A stretch of 50,571 bases of DNA from Myxococcaceae bacterium (GTDB lineage: Bacteria > Myxococcota > Myxococcia > Myxococcales > Myxococcaceae): positions 1 through 50,571 of the forward strand of contig JAEUJP010000470.1 of the NCBI GenBank assembly GCA_016793725.1, given 5' to 3'. Shown in pieces: positions 17,904-27,140 of the stretch (positions are counted from its first letter, which is position 1; every line of letters begins with the position of its first letter). The position numbers were made by a program, and so were the translations under genes. Under the pieces are notes generated by a model. It was not told the origin of the DNA, searched no databases, and was given only the letters and a program-made list of their open reading frames with translations.

Positions 17904-19408
17904 TTTGGGACCATGACCGTGCCGGTGGGTACTGGGGCGCCGTCTACGTGTTTTCAGCGGTGAAGGGCCTGCAGGTCATCATCGACGGGCCGGTCGGCTG
18001 CGAGAACCTCCCGGTGACGTCGGTGCTGCACTACACCGACGGGCTGCCGCCGCACGAGCTGCCCATCGTGGTGACGGGGCTCGCCGAAGAAGAGCTCGGG
18101 CAGAAGGGCACCGAAGGCGCGATGCGCCGGGCCCACAAGACCCTCGACCCTTCGCTGCCGAGCGTGGTGGTGACGGGCTCCATCGCCGAGATGATTGGCG
18201 GCGGCGTCACGCCCGAGGGCACCGCCATCGCGCGCTTCTTGCCGCGCACCATCGACGAAGACCAGTGGCAGACCGCGAACCGCGCGATGTTGTGGCTGTG
18301 GCAGCAGTACGGCCTGAAGAACGGCAAGAGCCCCAAGCCGAAGCCCCGCGCGGAAGGTGAACGGCCGCGCGTCAACATCATCGGCCCGGCCTACGGGCAC
18401 TTCAACACCTGGTCAGACCTCGCCGAGGTGCGGCGGCTCATCGAGGGGTTGGGCGCGCAGGTGAACCTCACCTTCCCGCTGGGCAGCCACCTCGCCGACG
18501 TGCCCCGGCTCATCGACGCCGACGTGAACGTGGTGATGTACCGCGAGCACGGGCGGCTCTTGTGCGAGGCGCTGGGCAAGCCGTACCTGCAGGCGCCCAT
18601 CGGCCTGCACGCCACCACCCACTTTCTGCGGGCGCTGGGCGAGCTCACCGGGCTCGACCCCGAGCCGTTCATCGAGCGCGAGAAGCACACCACGCTCAAA
18701 CCCCTGTGGGACCTGTGGCGCAGCGTGACGCAAGACTTCTTCGGCACCGCGAGCTTCGCCGTGGTGGCGAACGAGACGTACACGCGCGGCCTCAAGGCCT
18801 TTCTCGAAGGTGAGCTGGGCCTGCCGTGCAGCCTCGCGGTGGCGCGCAAGCCGGGCGCGAAGACCGACAACGCCGCGGTGCGCGCGCAGCTGCAGAAGGC
18901 GCCGCCGCTCATCGTGTTCGGCTCGTTCAACGAGCGCATGTACCTCGCCGAGGCCCAGGCCAAAGCGGTGTACGTGCCCGCCTCGTTCCCGGGCACTGCG
19001 ATTCGGCGGCACACCGGTACGCCGTTCATGGGCTACTCGGGAGCCGCGTACCTGCTGCAAGAGGTCTGCAACGCGCTGTTCGAGGTGCTCTTCCACATAC
19101 TGCCGCTGGGCACCGAGCTCGACAAGGTCGACCCGACGCCAGCGCGGGTGCACGAGCAGCTGCCGTGGGACGAGGCGGCAGAGGTGGCGGTCGAGGCGAT
19201 GCTCGAGAGCGTGCCCGTCATCGCGCGAATTTCAGCGGCGAAGCGGGTGCGCGACGCCGCCGAGGCGACGGCGCGGCGTGAGGGCGCCGAGCGGGTCACG
19301 GCGATGCACGTGGTCGACCGTACGCAGACGAAATCTGGCGCTTCAGGCGCCGACGAGAGCTTGGGGCATGGGGCCCCCGCCCGGCCGCAGGGGTTGCGGC
19401 AATCCTAA
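17900..19408 (+). CDS. bchZ: Chlorophyllide a reductase subunit Z
   Basis: BchZ is the NifK-like partner of BchY. The 502-residue product begins [18 protein letters not shown] and carries the [19 protein letters not shown] motif with a cluster Cys near residue 36. The C-terminus has a light-independent-reductase-like tail ([19 protein letters not shown]). ATG 17900 overlaps the bchY stop; longer upstream reading of this frame is a shadow of bchY. The puf genes begin 39 bases downstream without a visible terminator or promoter, so readthrough into puf is expected. Confidence 0.96.
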   Translation: MIWDHDRAGGYWGAVYVFSAVKGLQVIIDGPVGCENLPVTSVLHYTDGLPPHELPIVVTGLAEEELGQKGTEGAMRRAHKTLDPSLPSVVVTGSIAEMIGGGVTPEGTAIARFLPRTIDEDQWQTANRAMLWLWQQYGLKNGKSPKPKPRAEGERPRVNIIGPAYGHFNTWSDLAEVRRLIEGLGAQVNLTFPLGSHLADVPRLIDADVNVVMYREHGRLLCEALGKPYLQAPIGLHATTHFLRALGELTGLDPEPFIEREKHTTLKPLWDLWRSVTQDFFGTASFAVVANETYTRGLKAFLEGELGLPCSLAVARKPGAKTDNAAVRAQLQKAPPLIVFGSFNERMYLAEAQAKAVYVPASFPGTAIRRHTGTPFMGYSGAAYLLQEVCNALFEVLFHILPLGTELDKVDPTPARVHEQLPWDEAAEVAVEAMLESVPVIARISAAKRVRDAAEATARREGAERVTAMHVVDRTQTKSGASGADESLGHGAPARPQGLRQS

Positions 19409-19447
19409 CCGCGCGGGATGGGCGCGGGCACCTCTGGAAAGAGACAC

Positions 19448-19657
19448 ATGGCTGAAAATACAGGCTCGCGCAGCGGGCTCACAGAAGCAGAGGCAAAAGA
19501 AGTGCACGGGTTCTTCGTGACGGGTTTCATCATCTTCACGGCGATCGCCATCGTTGCCCACATCCTCGCGTGGATGTGGCGACCCTGGCTGCCCGGCGTA
19601 AACGGCTACGGCATGTTGGAGCAGGCAACCACCGTGGCGCAGACCATGTTGGGCTGA
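19448..19657 (+). CDS. pufB: Light-harvesting 1 beta subunit
   Basis: This is the 69-residue LH1 beta polypeptide. A polar N-terminus containing [13 protein letters not shown] (the outer His) precedes a single membrane helix and the bacteriochlorophyll-binding [13 protein letters not shown] motif, whose His ligates the B870 pigment. I chose the ATG at 19448, preceded by GGAAAGAGA, over an in-frame start 30 bases upstream. No pufQ precedes it. pufA follows 13 bases after the stop. Confidence 0.95.
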   Translation: MAENTGSRSGLTEAEAKEVHGFFVTGFIIFTAIAIVAHILAWMWRPWLPGVNGYGMLEQATTVAQTMLG

Positions 19658-19670
19658 AAGGAGACATAGC

Positions 19671-19844
19671 ATGCACAAAATCTGGCTATGGTTTGACCCG
19701 CGTCAGGTGATGGTTGGGTTGTTTACCTTCCTCTTCGCGTTGGCGTTGATCATCCACTTCATTCTGCTCAGCACGAATCGCTTCAACTGGATCGAAGGTT
19801 CCAGGGTGGCTGCGGGCACGTCGTCCGCGGTACCGGGGAAGTAG
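19671..19844 (+). CDS. pufA: Light-harvesting 1 alpha subunit
   Basis: This short gene encodes the 57-residue LH1 alpha polypeptide. It begins [16 protein letters not shown], has one transmembrane helix, and the bacteriochlorophyll ligand His29 in [17 protein letters not shown], the classical alpha signature. A strong Shine-Dalgarno (AAAGGAG, 19658-19664) supports the ATG. A stable hairpin follows. No pufX-like gene is present downstream. Confidence 0.95.
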   Translation: MHKIWLWFDPRQVMVGLFTFLFALALIIHFILLSTNRFNWIEGSRVAAGTSSAVPGK

Positions 19845-19850
19845 TGGTGC

Positions 19851-19899
19851 CGCGGGTGGAGCCTGCCAGCCATGGCATGGCCTTCAGGCTCCGCCCGCG
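19851..19899 (+). terminator. Hairpin between pufA and pufL (mRNA stabiliser/attenuator)
   Basis: A 15-base-pair stem is formed by 19851-19865 and 19885-19899 (GC-rich, one G-U pair), with a 19-base loop that can itself pair through GCCATGGC. It is followed by a pyrimidine-rich run (TTCTTCTTCTGTTTC). In purple bacteria a hairpin at this same place protects the pufBA mRNA from 3' decay and partly terminates transcription, giving excess LH1 over reaction centre. I infer the same role. Confidence 0.8.
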
Positions 19900-19946
19900 T
19901 TCTTCTTCTGTTTCATAAAAATTTCGCAGTCATCGAGGAGTGTTGA

Positions 19947-20771
19947 ATGGCCTTGCTCAGCTTTGAGAGGCGCTACCGGGTGCGGGGAGGCACGCTGCTG
20001 GGGGGCGACCTGTTCGACTTCTGGGTCGGCCCGTTCTACGTGGGCTTCTTCGGCGTCACGACGATGTTCTTCACGGTCGTCGGCACTGCGCTGATTTTGT
20101 GGGGTGCGGCGCTGGGGCCGACGTGGAACCCCTGGCTCATCAACATTCCACCTCCGGCCATCGAACATGGGCTGCGGTTCGCGCCGCTGAAAGAAGGTGG
20201 CATCTGGCAGCTCGTCACCATCTGCGCCCTCGGTGCGTTCGTGTCGTGGGCGCTGAGGCAGGCTGAAATCAGCCGCAAGCTGGGCATGGGGTACCACATA
20301 CCCCTCGCGTACGGCGTCGCCATCTTCGCGTACGCCAGCCTCGTGGTCATTCGGCCCATGGCGCTGGGTGCGTGGGGTTACGGCTTCCCCTACGGCATCT
20401 TCACCCACCTCGACTGGGTCTCGAACACCGGCTACCAGTACCTGCACTTTCACTACAACCCGGCGCACATGCTCGCGGTGACGTTCTTCTTCACCACGGT
20501 GCTCGCGCTGTCGATGCACGGCAGCCTCATCTTGTCGGCGGTGAACCCCCAGAAGGGCCACCGCGTGAAGACGGCCGAGTACGAAGACGGCTTCTTCCGC
20601 GACCACATCGGCTACTCCATCGGGGCCCTGGGCATTCACCGGCTGGGCCTGTTTCTCGCGCTCAGCGCAGGCTTCTGGAGCGCCATCTGCATCATCATCA
20701 GCGGCCCGTTCTGGACGCGCGGCTGGCCCGAGTGGTGGAGCTGGTGGCTCAACCTGCCGGTCTGGAACTGA
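19947..20771 (+). CDS. pufL: Photosynthetic reaction centre L subunit
   Basis: PufL binds half of the special pair, accessory pigments and QA/QB. The 274-residue product starts [20 protein letters not shown], has five membrane helices, and carries the [18 protein letters not shown] loop and [12 protein letters not shown], where the His residues ligate bacteriochlorophyll. Further His residues for the non-haem iron lie in [12 protein letters not shown] and [17 protein letters not shown]. Length is normal. A GAGGAG Shine-Dalgarno lies just upstream, and the gene lies behind the pufA hairpin. Confidence 0.97.
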   Translation: MALLSFERRYRVRGGTLLGGDLFDFWVGPFYVGFFGVTTMFFTVVGTALILWGAALGPTWNPWLINIPPPAIEHGLRFAPLKEGGIWQLVTICALGAFVSWALRQAEISRKLGMGYHIPLAYGVAIFAYASLVVIRPMALGAWGYGFPYGIFTHLDWVSNTGYQYLHFHYNPAHMLAVTFFFTTVLALSMHGSLILSAVNPQKGHRVKTAEYEDGFFRDHIGYSIGALGIHRLGLFLALSAGFWSAICIIISGPFWTRGWPEWWSWWLNLPVWN

Positions 20772-20780
20772 GGAGAACCC

Positions 20781-21770
20781 ATGGCCCAATACTGGAACAT
20801 CTTCAATCAGCTGCAGGTGGCGACGACCCCCGACCTGGGGCCACCCATTGCTGATGAGTACAATCGCATCAAGTTCGGGCGCATCTCGAAGCTGGTGGGT
20901 TGGTTCGGCAACGCGCAGCTCGGCCCGCTGTATCTGGGCAAGCTGGGCGTCGCCTCGCTCATCTTCGGCTTCATCGCCATCGAAATCATCGGGCTCAACA
21001 TGTGGGCCTCGGTGAACTGGAGCCTGCGCGAGTTCATTCGCCAGCTGCCGTGGCTGGCGCTCGAGCCGCCTGCGCCTTCGAATGGCCTGCGGCTCCCGCC
21101 GCTCAACCAGGGCGGGTGGTGGCTGCTTGCGGGCGCCACGCTGAGCACCAGCATTCTTCTGTGGTGGTGGCGCACCTTTCGCCGGGCGAAGGCGCTGGGC
21201 ATGGGCACCCACCTGGCGTGGGCGTTCGGCGCGGCCATCTGGCTGTACCTGGTGCTCGGCTTCTTCCGCCCGATTCTGATGGGGAGCTGGGGCGAGGCGG
21301 TGCCGTTCGGCATCTTCCCCCACCTCGACTGGACGGCGGCGCTCTCGATTCGCTACGGCAATCTCTTCTACAACCCGTTTCATGCGCTCTCGATTGTCTT
21401 TCTTTACGGGTCGACGCTCTTGTTTGCCATGCACGGAGCCACGGTGCTTGCTCTGTCTCATCTGGGCGGCGAGCGCGAAGTGGGTCAGGTCGTCGACCGC
21501 GGCACTGCCGGCGAGCGCGGGGCCCTGTTCTGGCGTTGGACCATGGGCTTCAACGCGACGTTCGAGTCGATTCACCGCTGGGCGTGGTGGTTCGCCGTGC
21601 TGTGCCCGCTGACCGGCGGCATCGGCATCATTCTCACCGGCACGGCGGTCGACAACTGGTACCTCTGGGCGGTGAAGCACAACTTCGCCACGCAGTACCC
21701 GGCGTCGTACCGCACGGGCCCCGACCCCGCCACGCTCCCTGGCGCTGACCGGTTCGAGGTGAAGCCGTGA
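20781..21770 (+). CDS. pufM: Photosynthetic reaction centre M subunit
   Basis: PufM is the second core reaction-centre subunit. The 329-residue product starts [13 protein letters not shown] and has five membrane helices, the [20 protein letters not shown] loop and [14 protein letters not shown] with pigment-ligand His, then [10 protein letters not shown] and [14 protein letters not shown] with non-haem-iron His residues. A GAGGAG Shine-Dalgarno is in the 9-base gap to pufL. The stop overlaps the GTG of pufC. This is the standard marker gene for phylogenetic placement. Confidence 0.97.
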   Translation: MAQYWNIFNQLQVATTPDLGPPIADEYNRIKFGRISKLVGWFGNAQLGPLYLGKLGVASLIFGFIAIEIIGLNMWASVNWSLREFIRQLPWLALEPPAPSNGLRLPPLNQGGWWLLAGATLSTSILLWWWRTFRRAKALGMGTHLAWAFGAAIWLYLVLGFFRPILMGSWGEAVPFGIFPHLDWTAALSIRYGNLFYNPFHALSIVFLYGSTLLFAMHGATVLALSHLGGEREVGQVVDRGTAGERGALFWRWTMGFNATFESIHRWAWWFAVLCPLTGGIGIILTGTAVDNWYLWAVKHNFATQYPASYRTGPDPATLPGADRFEVKP

Positions 21771-22984
21771 GGAAGACCTACCTCAAGGCGTTGGGGGCGC
21801 TGCTCGGGGTCGCGCTGACCGTCTTCATCGCCCGCACGTACCACCGGGTGACGACCGTTCAGCGCGGCTACCCGGGGCTGGCCATGGAGGTGCTCGAGAC
21901 GAACGTCGCGCTCGAGAAGCGGCTGGCCGACAACAAGCTGCCGTTCGCGCTGCCTCCGGCGCCTCCAGGTGGGGCGCTGGCCGTCGACACGTATCAGAAC
22001 GTGCAGGTGCTCGGGCACCTCACCACGGCCGAAGTGACGCGGCTGATGACGGCGATGACCTTGTGGGTGGCGCCGGCGCAGGGGTGTGCGTACTGCCACG
22101 CGCCGCAGCGCGACGAGGCGGGCAACATCAAGCGTGACGAAGACGGTCTGCCGCTCGCAGACCCGAACAAGCTCGGGTCAGACGAGCTGTACACGAAGCA
22201 GGTCGCCCGGCGCATGCTGCAGATGACCATGCACATCAACCAAGACTGGAAGAACCACGTTCAGGACACGGGGGTCACCTGCTACACCTGTCACCGCGGC
22301 CAGCCGGTGCCGCCGAACATCTGGTTCAACCCGTCAGGCGACCCGCTCGCGAACCGCGCGCTCGGGGGCCGCGGCAGCCAGAACTCGCCGTCGAAGAGCG
22401 TCGGCTACACGTCGCTGCCCGCCGACCCCTTCAGCCACTTCCTGGTCGCGGGCGCAGACAACATTCGCGTTCAGACGACGACGGCGCTGCCCGGCAGCAA
22501 CCCGGGCAACACCAAGAAGACCGAGGCGACCTACGGCCTGATGATGCACTTCTCCGACTCACTGGCCGTCAACTGCACCTACTGCCACAACAGCAACAGC
22601 TGGAGCAGCTGGCCCAGCAGCCCCCTCGCCCGCGGCACGGCGTGGTACGGCATTCGAATGGTGCGCGACCTGAATTCCCGCTACCTCGAGCCGCTCGCCG
22701 GCACCTTTCCCCCCGAGCGGCTGGGCCCGACGGGTGACGGCCCGAAGCTCAACTGCGCAACCTGCCACAACCAGGCGTTCAAGCCGCTGCTCGGCCAGAG
22801 CATGCTGAAGGACTATGTGGTTCTCGCCGAGGCGAAGCCGCAGCCCGCCAAGACCGTGGTGCCAGAGCCGGCCCCAGAGCCGTCGGTCGACAACCCCGAG
22901 CCTGCGGCGAGTGAGCCCGCTCCGGGGCCTCCCGGGCCAGGGTCGCCCGCTCCGGGCGAGGTCCCTGCTCCGCAACAACCCTGA
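21767..22984 (+). CDS. pufC: Tetrahaem reaction-centre cytochrome c
   Basis: PufC sits on the periplasmic face of the reaction centre and re-reduces the special pair. The 405-residue product has four CxxCH haem motifs: CAYCH, CYTCH, CTYCH and CATCH. The N-terminus has one hydrophobic helix (about residues 8-22) without a lipobox Cys, so it is probably helix-anchored rather than lipid-anchored. The last 50 residues are a Pro/Glu/Ala-rich tail. The GTG start overlaps pufM as GTGA. The HiPIP gene that follows is a likely donor. Confidence 0.94.
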   Translation: MRKTYLKALGALLGVALTVFIARTYHRVTTVQRGYPGLAMEVLETNVALEKRLADNKLPFALPPAPPGGALAVDTYQNVQVLGHLTTAEVTRLMTAMTLWVAPAQGCAYCHAPQRDEAGNIKRDEDGLPLADPNKLGSDELYTKQVARRMLQMTMHINQDWKNHVQDTGVTCYTCHRGQPVPPNIWFNPSGDPLANRALGGRGSQNSPSKSVGYTSLPADPFSHFLVAGADNIRVQTTTALPGSNPGNTKKTEATYGLMMHFSDSLAVNCTYCHNSNSWSSWPSSPLARGTAWYGIRMVRDLNSRYLEPLAGTFPPERLGPTGDGPKLNCATCHNQAFKPLLGQSMLKDYVVLAEAKPQPAKTVVPEPAPEPSVDNPEPAASEPAPGPPGPGSPAPGEVPAPQQP

Positions 22985-23042
22985 AACGTCGGGGCGGTTG
23001 TGAGCGTACGCCCCTGTTCTCTCATCACCCTGGAGTCGAAAC

Positions 23043-23504
23043 TTGCCCAACGAAATCAATCGCCGCGCTGTGCTGAAGGTACTCGGGGTCACCGCGTCGA
23101 GCGGCCTCTTGCTCGAGGCCTGTATGGAAGAGAAGTCGAAGCCCGCGCCCAAGCCGGTCGAAGCGGCGGCCAAGCCGGTCGAAGCGGCCAAGCCGGTCGA
23201 AGCGGCGAAGCCGGTCGAAGCGGCCAAGCCGGTCGAAGCCGCGCAGCCGTCGGGCCCGGTGCCGGGCACCGAAGTCAAAGAAGGGCTCGACTGCAAGACG
23301 GCGGGGCCCATCGACGACAACTCGAAGCAGCTCCGCAAGGCGCTGCAGTACAAAGAGCGCTACGACGTGCCTGAGAAGCGGTGCGGGCTGTGCCTGCAGT
23401 TCGAGCCGAAGAAGTTCGGCGACTGCGGCGGGTGCAAGCTCTTCACGGGCCCGGTCAACCCCGCGGGCAACTGCTTGAGCTTCGCGCCCAAGCAGCCGAG
23501 CTGA
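23043..23504 (+). CDS. High-potential iron-sulfur protein, tethered and probably Tat-exported
   Basis: HiPIPs are soluble [4Fe-4S] carriers that donate electrons to PufC-type cytochromes. The 153-residue product has the cluster motif CGLC (near residue 115), CGGC (near 129) and a final Cys in NPAGNCLSF (about 144). The N-terminus has a Tat-type signal (NRRAVLKVLG) and a possible lipobox (LLLEAC, Cys27). Five PVEAA repeats form a tether between the Cys and the cluster domain. The start is TTG at 23043, with GGAG 7-8 bases upstream. Placement right after pufC supports a role as special-pair reductant. Confidence 0.85.
   Translation: MPNEINRRAVLKVLGVTASSGLLLEACMEEKSKPAPKPVEAAAKPVEAAKPVEAAKPVEAAKPVEAAQPSGPVPGTEVKEGLDCKTAGPIDDNSKQLRKALQYKERYDVPEKRCGLCLQFEPKKFGDCGGCKLFTGPVNPAGNCLSFAPKQPS
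23151..23243 (+). repeat. Five tandem KPVEAA-coding repeats in the HiPIP linker
   Basis: Units of 18 bases (first unit 21) begin at 23151, 23172, 23190, 23208 and 23226, each encoding KPVEAA with one extra Ala in the first. They are in frame and differ mainly at the last codons. The repeat makes a flexible or extended spacer in a predicted lipoprotein; unit number is likely to vary between strains. Confidence 0.9.
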
Positions 23505-23517
23505 GGGCTGCCCTCAA

Positions 23518-24408
23518 GTGGCAGGCCAGGGGGGGGCGCCGATCGCTCGGGCGGCGGGGGTGTTCGACGTGCTGCAGCGCGCGTTCGACAGCGCGAGACA
23601 CCGTCGCCTGCTGTCGCTGGGGCTCGCGACGGCGTTTCTGCTGGCGCTGGCGGGCATCGAGCTGTCGGCGCGCGGCCTGCTCGGGCCCGAGCTCTCAGCT
23701 CGGCTGCCGCACACCCACTTTCACGCCATCGAGCTCGCGTTCAACTTGCTGCTCGCCTACGAGGTGACCGCCCTGGTGTTCGCCATCGCCCGGTCGGTCG
23801 CGAACGCTGCGGGCAAGCAGTTCGAAATTTTTTCGCTCATTCTGCTGAGGCACTCGTTCGAGCCGTTCGCCTCGCTCGACGAGCCGGTGCGGTGGGAGGC
23901 CGCGAGGCCGGCGGTGCTGCAGATGGCGTCGTTCGCCGGCGGGGCCCTGCTCATCTTCGCGGGCCTCGGCTTCTACTACGCGTCGCAGAAGCACCGGCCC
24001 CTGTCGGCCGACCGGGAAGACCGCGAGAGCTTCATCGCCACCAAAAAGGCCATCGCGCTGGTGCTGCTGGCGTCGCTGGCGTTCTTGGCGGCGCGCAGCG
24101 GGTGGGGGCTGATGGCACACCTCGAGCCCTCGGCGTTCTTCGAGCCGTTCTACACGCTGCTGGTCTTCGCCGACGTGCTGATTGTGCTCATCTCGCTGCG
24201 CTACAGCGCCAGCTACCACGTGGTGTTCCGCAACTCGGGGCTCACGGTGGCGACGGTGATGCTGCGGCTCGCGCTGACGGCGCCCCCTCCGTGGATTTCG
24301 GTGGTCGGCGCGGGCGCGATGGCGTTCGTCATCGCGCTCTCTGCCGCCTACCACCGGGTCTCGCCGGTGTTCGAGCAGGTGCACGCCGGCAAGAGCGGCG
24401 GGGCCTAG
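23518..24408 (+). CDS. Unrecognised membrane protein downstream of the HiPIP
   Basis: A 296-residue protein with about six or seven hydrophobic segments, which I do not recognise. A loop near residues 95-125 reads AAGKQFEIFSLILLRHSFEP, and a charged loop (HRPLSADREDRESF) lies near residue 160. The GTG start is 13 bases after the HiPIP stop, so it is probably co-transcribed with puf. No cofactor-binding motif such as CxxCH is visible. An ion-channel-like or assembly function is conceivable, but nothing in the sequence decides it. Confidence 0.55.
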   Translation: MAGQGGAPIARAAGVFDVLQRAFDSARHRRLLSLGLATAFLLALAGIELSARGLLGPELSARLPHTHFHAIELAFNLLLAYEVTALVFAIARSVANAAGKQFEIFSLILLRHSFEPFASLDEPVRWEAARPAVLQMASFAGGALLIFAGLGFYYASQKHRPLSADREDRESFIATKKAIALVLLASLAFLAARSGWGLMAHLEPSAFFEPFYTLLVFADVLIVLISLRYSASYHVVFRNSGLTVATVMLRLALTAPPPWISVVGAGAMAFVIALSAAYHRVSPVFEQVHAGKSGGA

Positions 24409-24451
24409 CCAGAGCCGCGGTGTCAGGGTCGCCGCCGCTTGAACCCGAGGT

Positions 24452-24547
24452 TTGAGCCTGAAGACGCTCGGCACGGGTGGTACGGCGGTCGTGCAGCTCG
24501 CGCTCGACCGGGCCACGGGCCGAAAGGTCGCGCTCAAGAAAGCTCCA
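24452..24547 (+). pseudogene. N-terminal fragment of a Ser/Thr protein kinase
   Basis: A 32-codon stretch reads LGTGGTAVVQLALDR, then a TGRKVALKK segment. This resembles the glycine-rich loop and ATP-binding Lys of Hanks-type kinases. The reading then runs into unrelated Arg/Ala-rich sequence, so at most the first two kinase subdomains remain. It lies in a 500-base stretch (24409-24907) with no intact gene. I judge it a remnant, but the match is short. Confidence 0.35.
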
Positions 24548-24590
24548 CCGGCTTCGGCTCGACGGAACGCTCGGTGGAGTCGTCGCGTCG

Positions 24591-24818
24591 GTCGATGGCG
24601 GAGCGGGCGGTGGCGGCGGCGCGGGCGGTGGCGCCGGCGCGGCGGGTGGCGACAGCGCGGGTGGTGGCGCTACAGCAGGCGGCTCGGCTGGCGCAGCAGG
24701 CGACGGCGGTTCTGATGGCGGCGGTTGTGGCTGCAGCAGCCCAGGTTCCGGAGCTCTGCTGCTGGCTCTGCTCGGCCTGGCGGTTCGCCCGGCAAGACGC
24801 CGAGGCCGGGTCGTTTAA
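24591..24818 (+). pseudogene. Gly-rich linker plus MYXO-CTERM-like anchor remnant
   Basis: In this frame a Gly/Ala/Asp-rich linker leads to a CGCSSPGSG motif (24726 onward), a hydrophobic stretch ALLLALLGLAV and a terminal Arg cluster, ending at TAA 24816-24818. This is the layout of MYXO-CTERM surface-anchor domains of Myxococcota. No matching body of a gene precedes it; upstream the frame runs into the kinase fragment. It is probably the 3' remnant of a deleted surface-protein gene and a phylum marker. Confidence 0.5.
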
Positions 24819-24907
24819 GGGCGTTGCCCGGTCGATGCGCGGGCGCTGCCGCGCTGTTCGAGACCGCGACCGGGGCGGCGAGGTGGCGGCCGTTCTTGTC
24901 GGCGGCG

Positions 24908-26110
24908 TCACTCACGGAGCAGCTGGAAGCCCGCGCTTCGGCGCCCCAGCGCCCGCGACGCGGCCACCCACAGCAGCATCAACGGCTCGAGCAGGCGGGC
25001 GTTCTTCAGCGGCCCCGCGAACACCGGCTCGAACCCGACGTCGACCACCAACTGCGAGACCACCTCGCGCCCCGCCGCGTCGTCACCGCAGAAGAAGTTC
25101 GCTGCCCGCCCGCTCGCGTAGACCGGCGCCACGAGGTTCTCTGCCCCCTGCGCGTTGAACGACTTGAACACCTTCGCGCCCGGCAGCACCTTCGCGACCT
25201 GCTCGGCCCACGACGTGGTGTGCCCGAATTCGAGCTTGAAGCCAGGGGCCAGCCGGTTGGTGCAGTCGATGACCACCTTGCCGGCGAACCCCGCCGTCGC
25301 GGCGAGACCGTCGACCGCCTGCGCGGGCAGCGCCAGCGCCACCACGTCGCTCTGCGCCACCGCGTCGGCGACCTCCGCTGCCGGCAGCCCCTGCACCTTC
25401 TCGGGCGAGCGCACGCCCAACGTCACGCGGTGCCCCGCGGCGAGCCACGCTCGGCAGAGCCCCGCTCCGATGTGCCCGGCACCGATGATCGCGATGCTTC
25501 GCGCCGGGCTCGACGTGACCCGGGGAGCAGCCCGCGCACCTTCACTCTCGAGCCTGAGCGCGATGCGCCGGCCCAGCCGCTCGACCATCGCGAGGTGAAC
25601 CCAGAGCGCCGCGGCGGGCTCGAGCAGCCGCGCGTTCGTCAGCGCTCCGACGTCGAGCGGCTGAAACCCGATGGCGCGGGCCAGGGCCGCCGCGGTGCCC
25701 CGCGCCCCCGCGTCGTCGCCGCACAGAAACATCGTGGCCGCCCGGCCCGCGACCTGAGGGTTCGCCATCACCTCGGTGCCGACGGTGTTGAAGCACTTCA
25801 CCACCCGCGCCGTCGGCACCCTCCGCTGCAGCACCTCGGCCCCCGATTCGGTGTGACCCACCTCCAGCCCAGCGCCCGATCGCAGCGGGTTGCTCGCGTC
25901 GATGACCACCTTGCCGTCGAGTGCGCTGCCCACCGCGCGCACCACTGCGTCGAGCGCATCATAGGGCGTCGCGAGCACCACCCCCTCGGCCGCCGTCGCG
26001 ACCTGCCCCAACGTGTCGCGGGTGCCGTAGGTCACCGTGTGGCCCGCGCGCACGAGCGCCGCGCCCAGGGTGGTGCCGACCCTGCCTGCCCCGAGAACTC
26101 CGATGTTCAT
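24908..26110 (-). CDS. Tandem-duplicated F420H2:NADP-oxidoreductase-like protein
   Basis: The 400-residue product consists of two copies of the same NAD(P)-binding oxidoreductase domain. Each copy has a Rossmann motif (GVLGAGRVGTTLG near residue 4, AIIGAGHIGAGL near 211), a KVVID-ASN/CTN strand, a VKCFNT/FKSFNA motif, a FLCGDD/FFCGDD motif and an LTNARLLEP/LKNARLLEP motif. Families with one copy include F420-dependent NADP reductases and STEAP-like dinucleotide-binding proteins. I chose ATG 26110 because it starts at the Rossmann strand. The gene is downstream of, and probably controlled by, the adjacent LysR gene. Confidence 0.75.
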   Translation of the reverse strand: MNIGVLGAGRVGTTLGAALVRAGHTVTYGTRDTLGQVATAAEGVVLATPYDALDAVVRAVGSALDGKVVIDASNPLRSGAGLEVGHTESGAEVLQRRVPTARVVKCFNTVGTEVMANPQVAGRAATMFLCGDDAGARGTAAALARAIGFQPLDVGALTNARLLEPAAALWVHLAMVERLGRRIALRLESEGARAAPRVTSSPARSIAIIGAGHIGAGLCRAWLAAGHRVTLGVRSPEKVQGLPAAEVADAVAQSDVVALALPAQAVDGLAATAGFAGKVVIDCTNRLAPGFKLEFGHTTSWAEQVAKVLPGAKVFKSFNAQGAENLVAPVYASGRAANFFCGDDAAGREVVSQLVVDVGFEPVFAGPLKNARLLEPLMLLWVAASRALGRRSAGFQLLRE

Positions 26111-26138
26111 GCGGTCGAAGCTGCGCGCTGCCGGCCGT

Positions 26139-27110
26139 TCACACCAGCTCCTCATGTGCAATGTTTCGTTTCGTTCGGTGCAATGACCCGGTGCGCGTCT
26201 TTGCTCCGGGGTGGAGCCCCGGGGCAGCGCTCGCCGCCGCGCTCACGAACAGCTGCCGCAGCCACTGGTGCTCCGCGGCTGCGTCTTGCCGCGGGTGCCA
26301 CAACAGGCTCAGGGCATACGGCCGCAGCGGCACTGGAGTCTCGCGGATGGTGAGACCGAAGGCGCGGCTCAAGCGTCTGGCCATGCGCTCCGAGATGGTG
26401 AGTGCGGCGTCGGACTCTGAAGCGAGCTGCAGCGCCGAGAGAAAGTACGGCACGGCCCGCGTCACGCGGCGCTGCCTGCCTCGCGCGGCCAGCAGGTCAT
26501 CGAGGTACCCGCCCGGCTGCCCGCGCGGAGCGACCTGCAGGTGGTCGAGCGAGAGAAAGGTCTCGAGGTCGAGCCTGCGCCGCGCGGCGGGGTGCCCCTT
26601 GCGCAGTACCGTCACGAAGCGGTCGGTGAACAGCACCCGCGTTCGCAGCTCGGGCGGCAGCTCGGCGTAGATGCCCACCGCGAGGTCGATGGCCCCCTCG
26701 CGCAACAGCGAGGCATCGTCGCGGGCCGTCGGCAAGAACCGCAGCATCGCCAGCGGTGCCTGCTCGCGCGCGAGCCGGTCGAGGGTCGTGCCGAGCACGG
26801 TCACCACGTGGTCGGTCGCGTTCACCTTCAGCTCCCGCGTCATGACACCCGCGTCGAACGTCGCCTGCTTCGCGAGCAGGTGGCGCGCCTTCGCCAGCGC
26901 CGAGTGAACTTCTTCTTTCAGCGCCAGCGCACGCTGCGTCGGCACCATCTGGCGCCCCGCCCGCACCAGCACCTCGTCGCCGAGCGTCACACGCAGCCGG
27001 GCCAGGGCGTGGCTCATCGCCGGGGTGCTGAGACCGACCCGCCTCGCGGCCCGCGAGACACTGAGCTCTTGCAGCAGGGCGTCGAGCGTCGCGAGCAGGT
27101 TGAGGTCCAT
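26139..27110 (-). CDS. LysR-family transcriptional regulator
   Basis: A 323-residue LysR-type regulator. Residues 1-60 form the winged helix-turn-helix (MDLNLLATLDALLQE, then VSRAARRVGLSTPAMSHALARL), of the NodD/NahR-like subgroup. The remainder is the periplasmic-binding-like sensor domain. The gene is followed by the oxidoreductase gene in the same direction, 28 bases apart. Similar 16-base motifs lie both upstream of this gene and at its 3' end, suggesting control of itself and of its neighbour. It has no obvious link to photosynthesis. Confidence 0.85.
   Translation of the reverse strand: MDLNLLATLDALLQELSVSRAARRVGLSTPAMSHALARLRVTLGDEVLVRAGRQMVPTQRALALKEEVHSALAKARHLLAKQATFDAGVMTRELKVNATDHVVTVLGTTLDRLAREQAPLAMLRFLPTARDDASLLREGAIDLAVGIYAELPPELRTRVLFTDRFVTVLRKGHPAARRRLDLETFLSLDHLQVAPRGQPGGYLDDLLAARGRQRRVTRAVPYFLSALQLASESDAALTISERMARRLSRAFGLTIRETPVPLRPYALSLLWHPRQDAAAEHQWLRQLFVSAAASAAPGLHPGAKTRTGSLHRTKRNIAHEELV
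26156..26185. promoter_or_regulatory. Candidate LysR site near the oxidoreductase promoter
   Basis: TTCGTTCGGTGCAATG (26170-26185) lies inside the 3' end of the lysR gene, about 60 bases upstream of the oxidoreductase ATG. GTGCAATG is repeated directly at 26156-26163 and 26178-26185. A near copy of the 16-mer (two mismatches) lies upstream of lysR at 27151. LysR operators usually contain T-N11-A dyads, and this motif is compatible with that. Confidence 0.4.
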
Positions 27111-27140
27111 GCCGTCAATTGCAGCACACGAAACTCAAAG

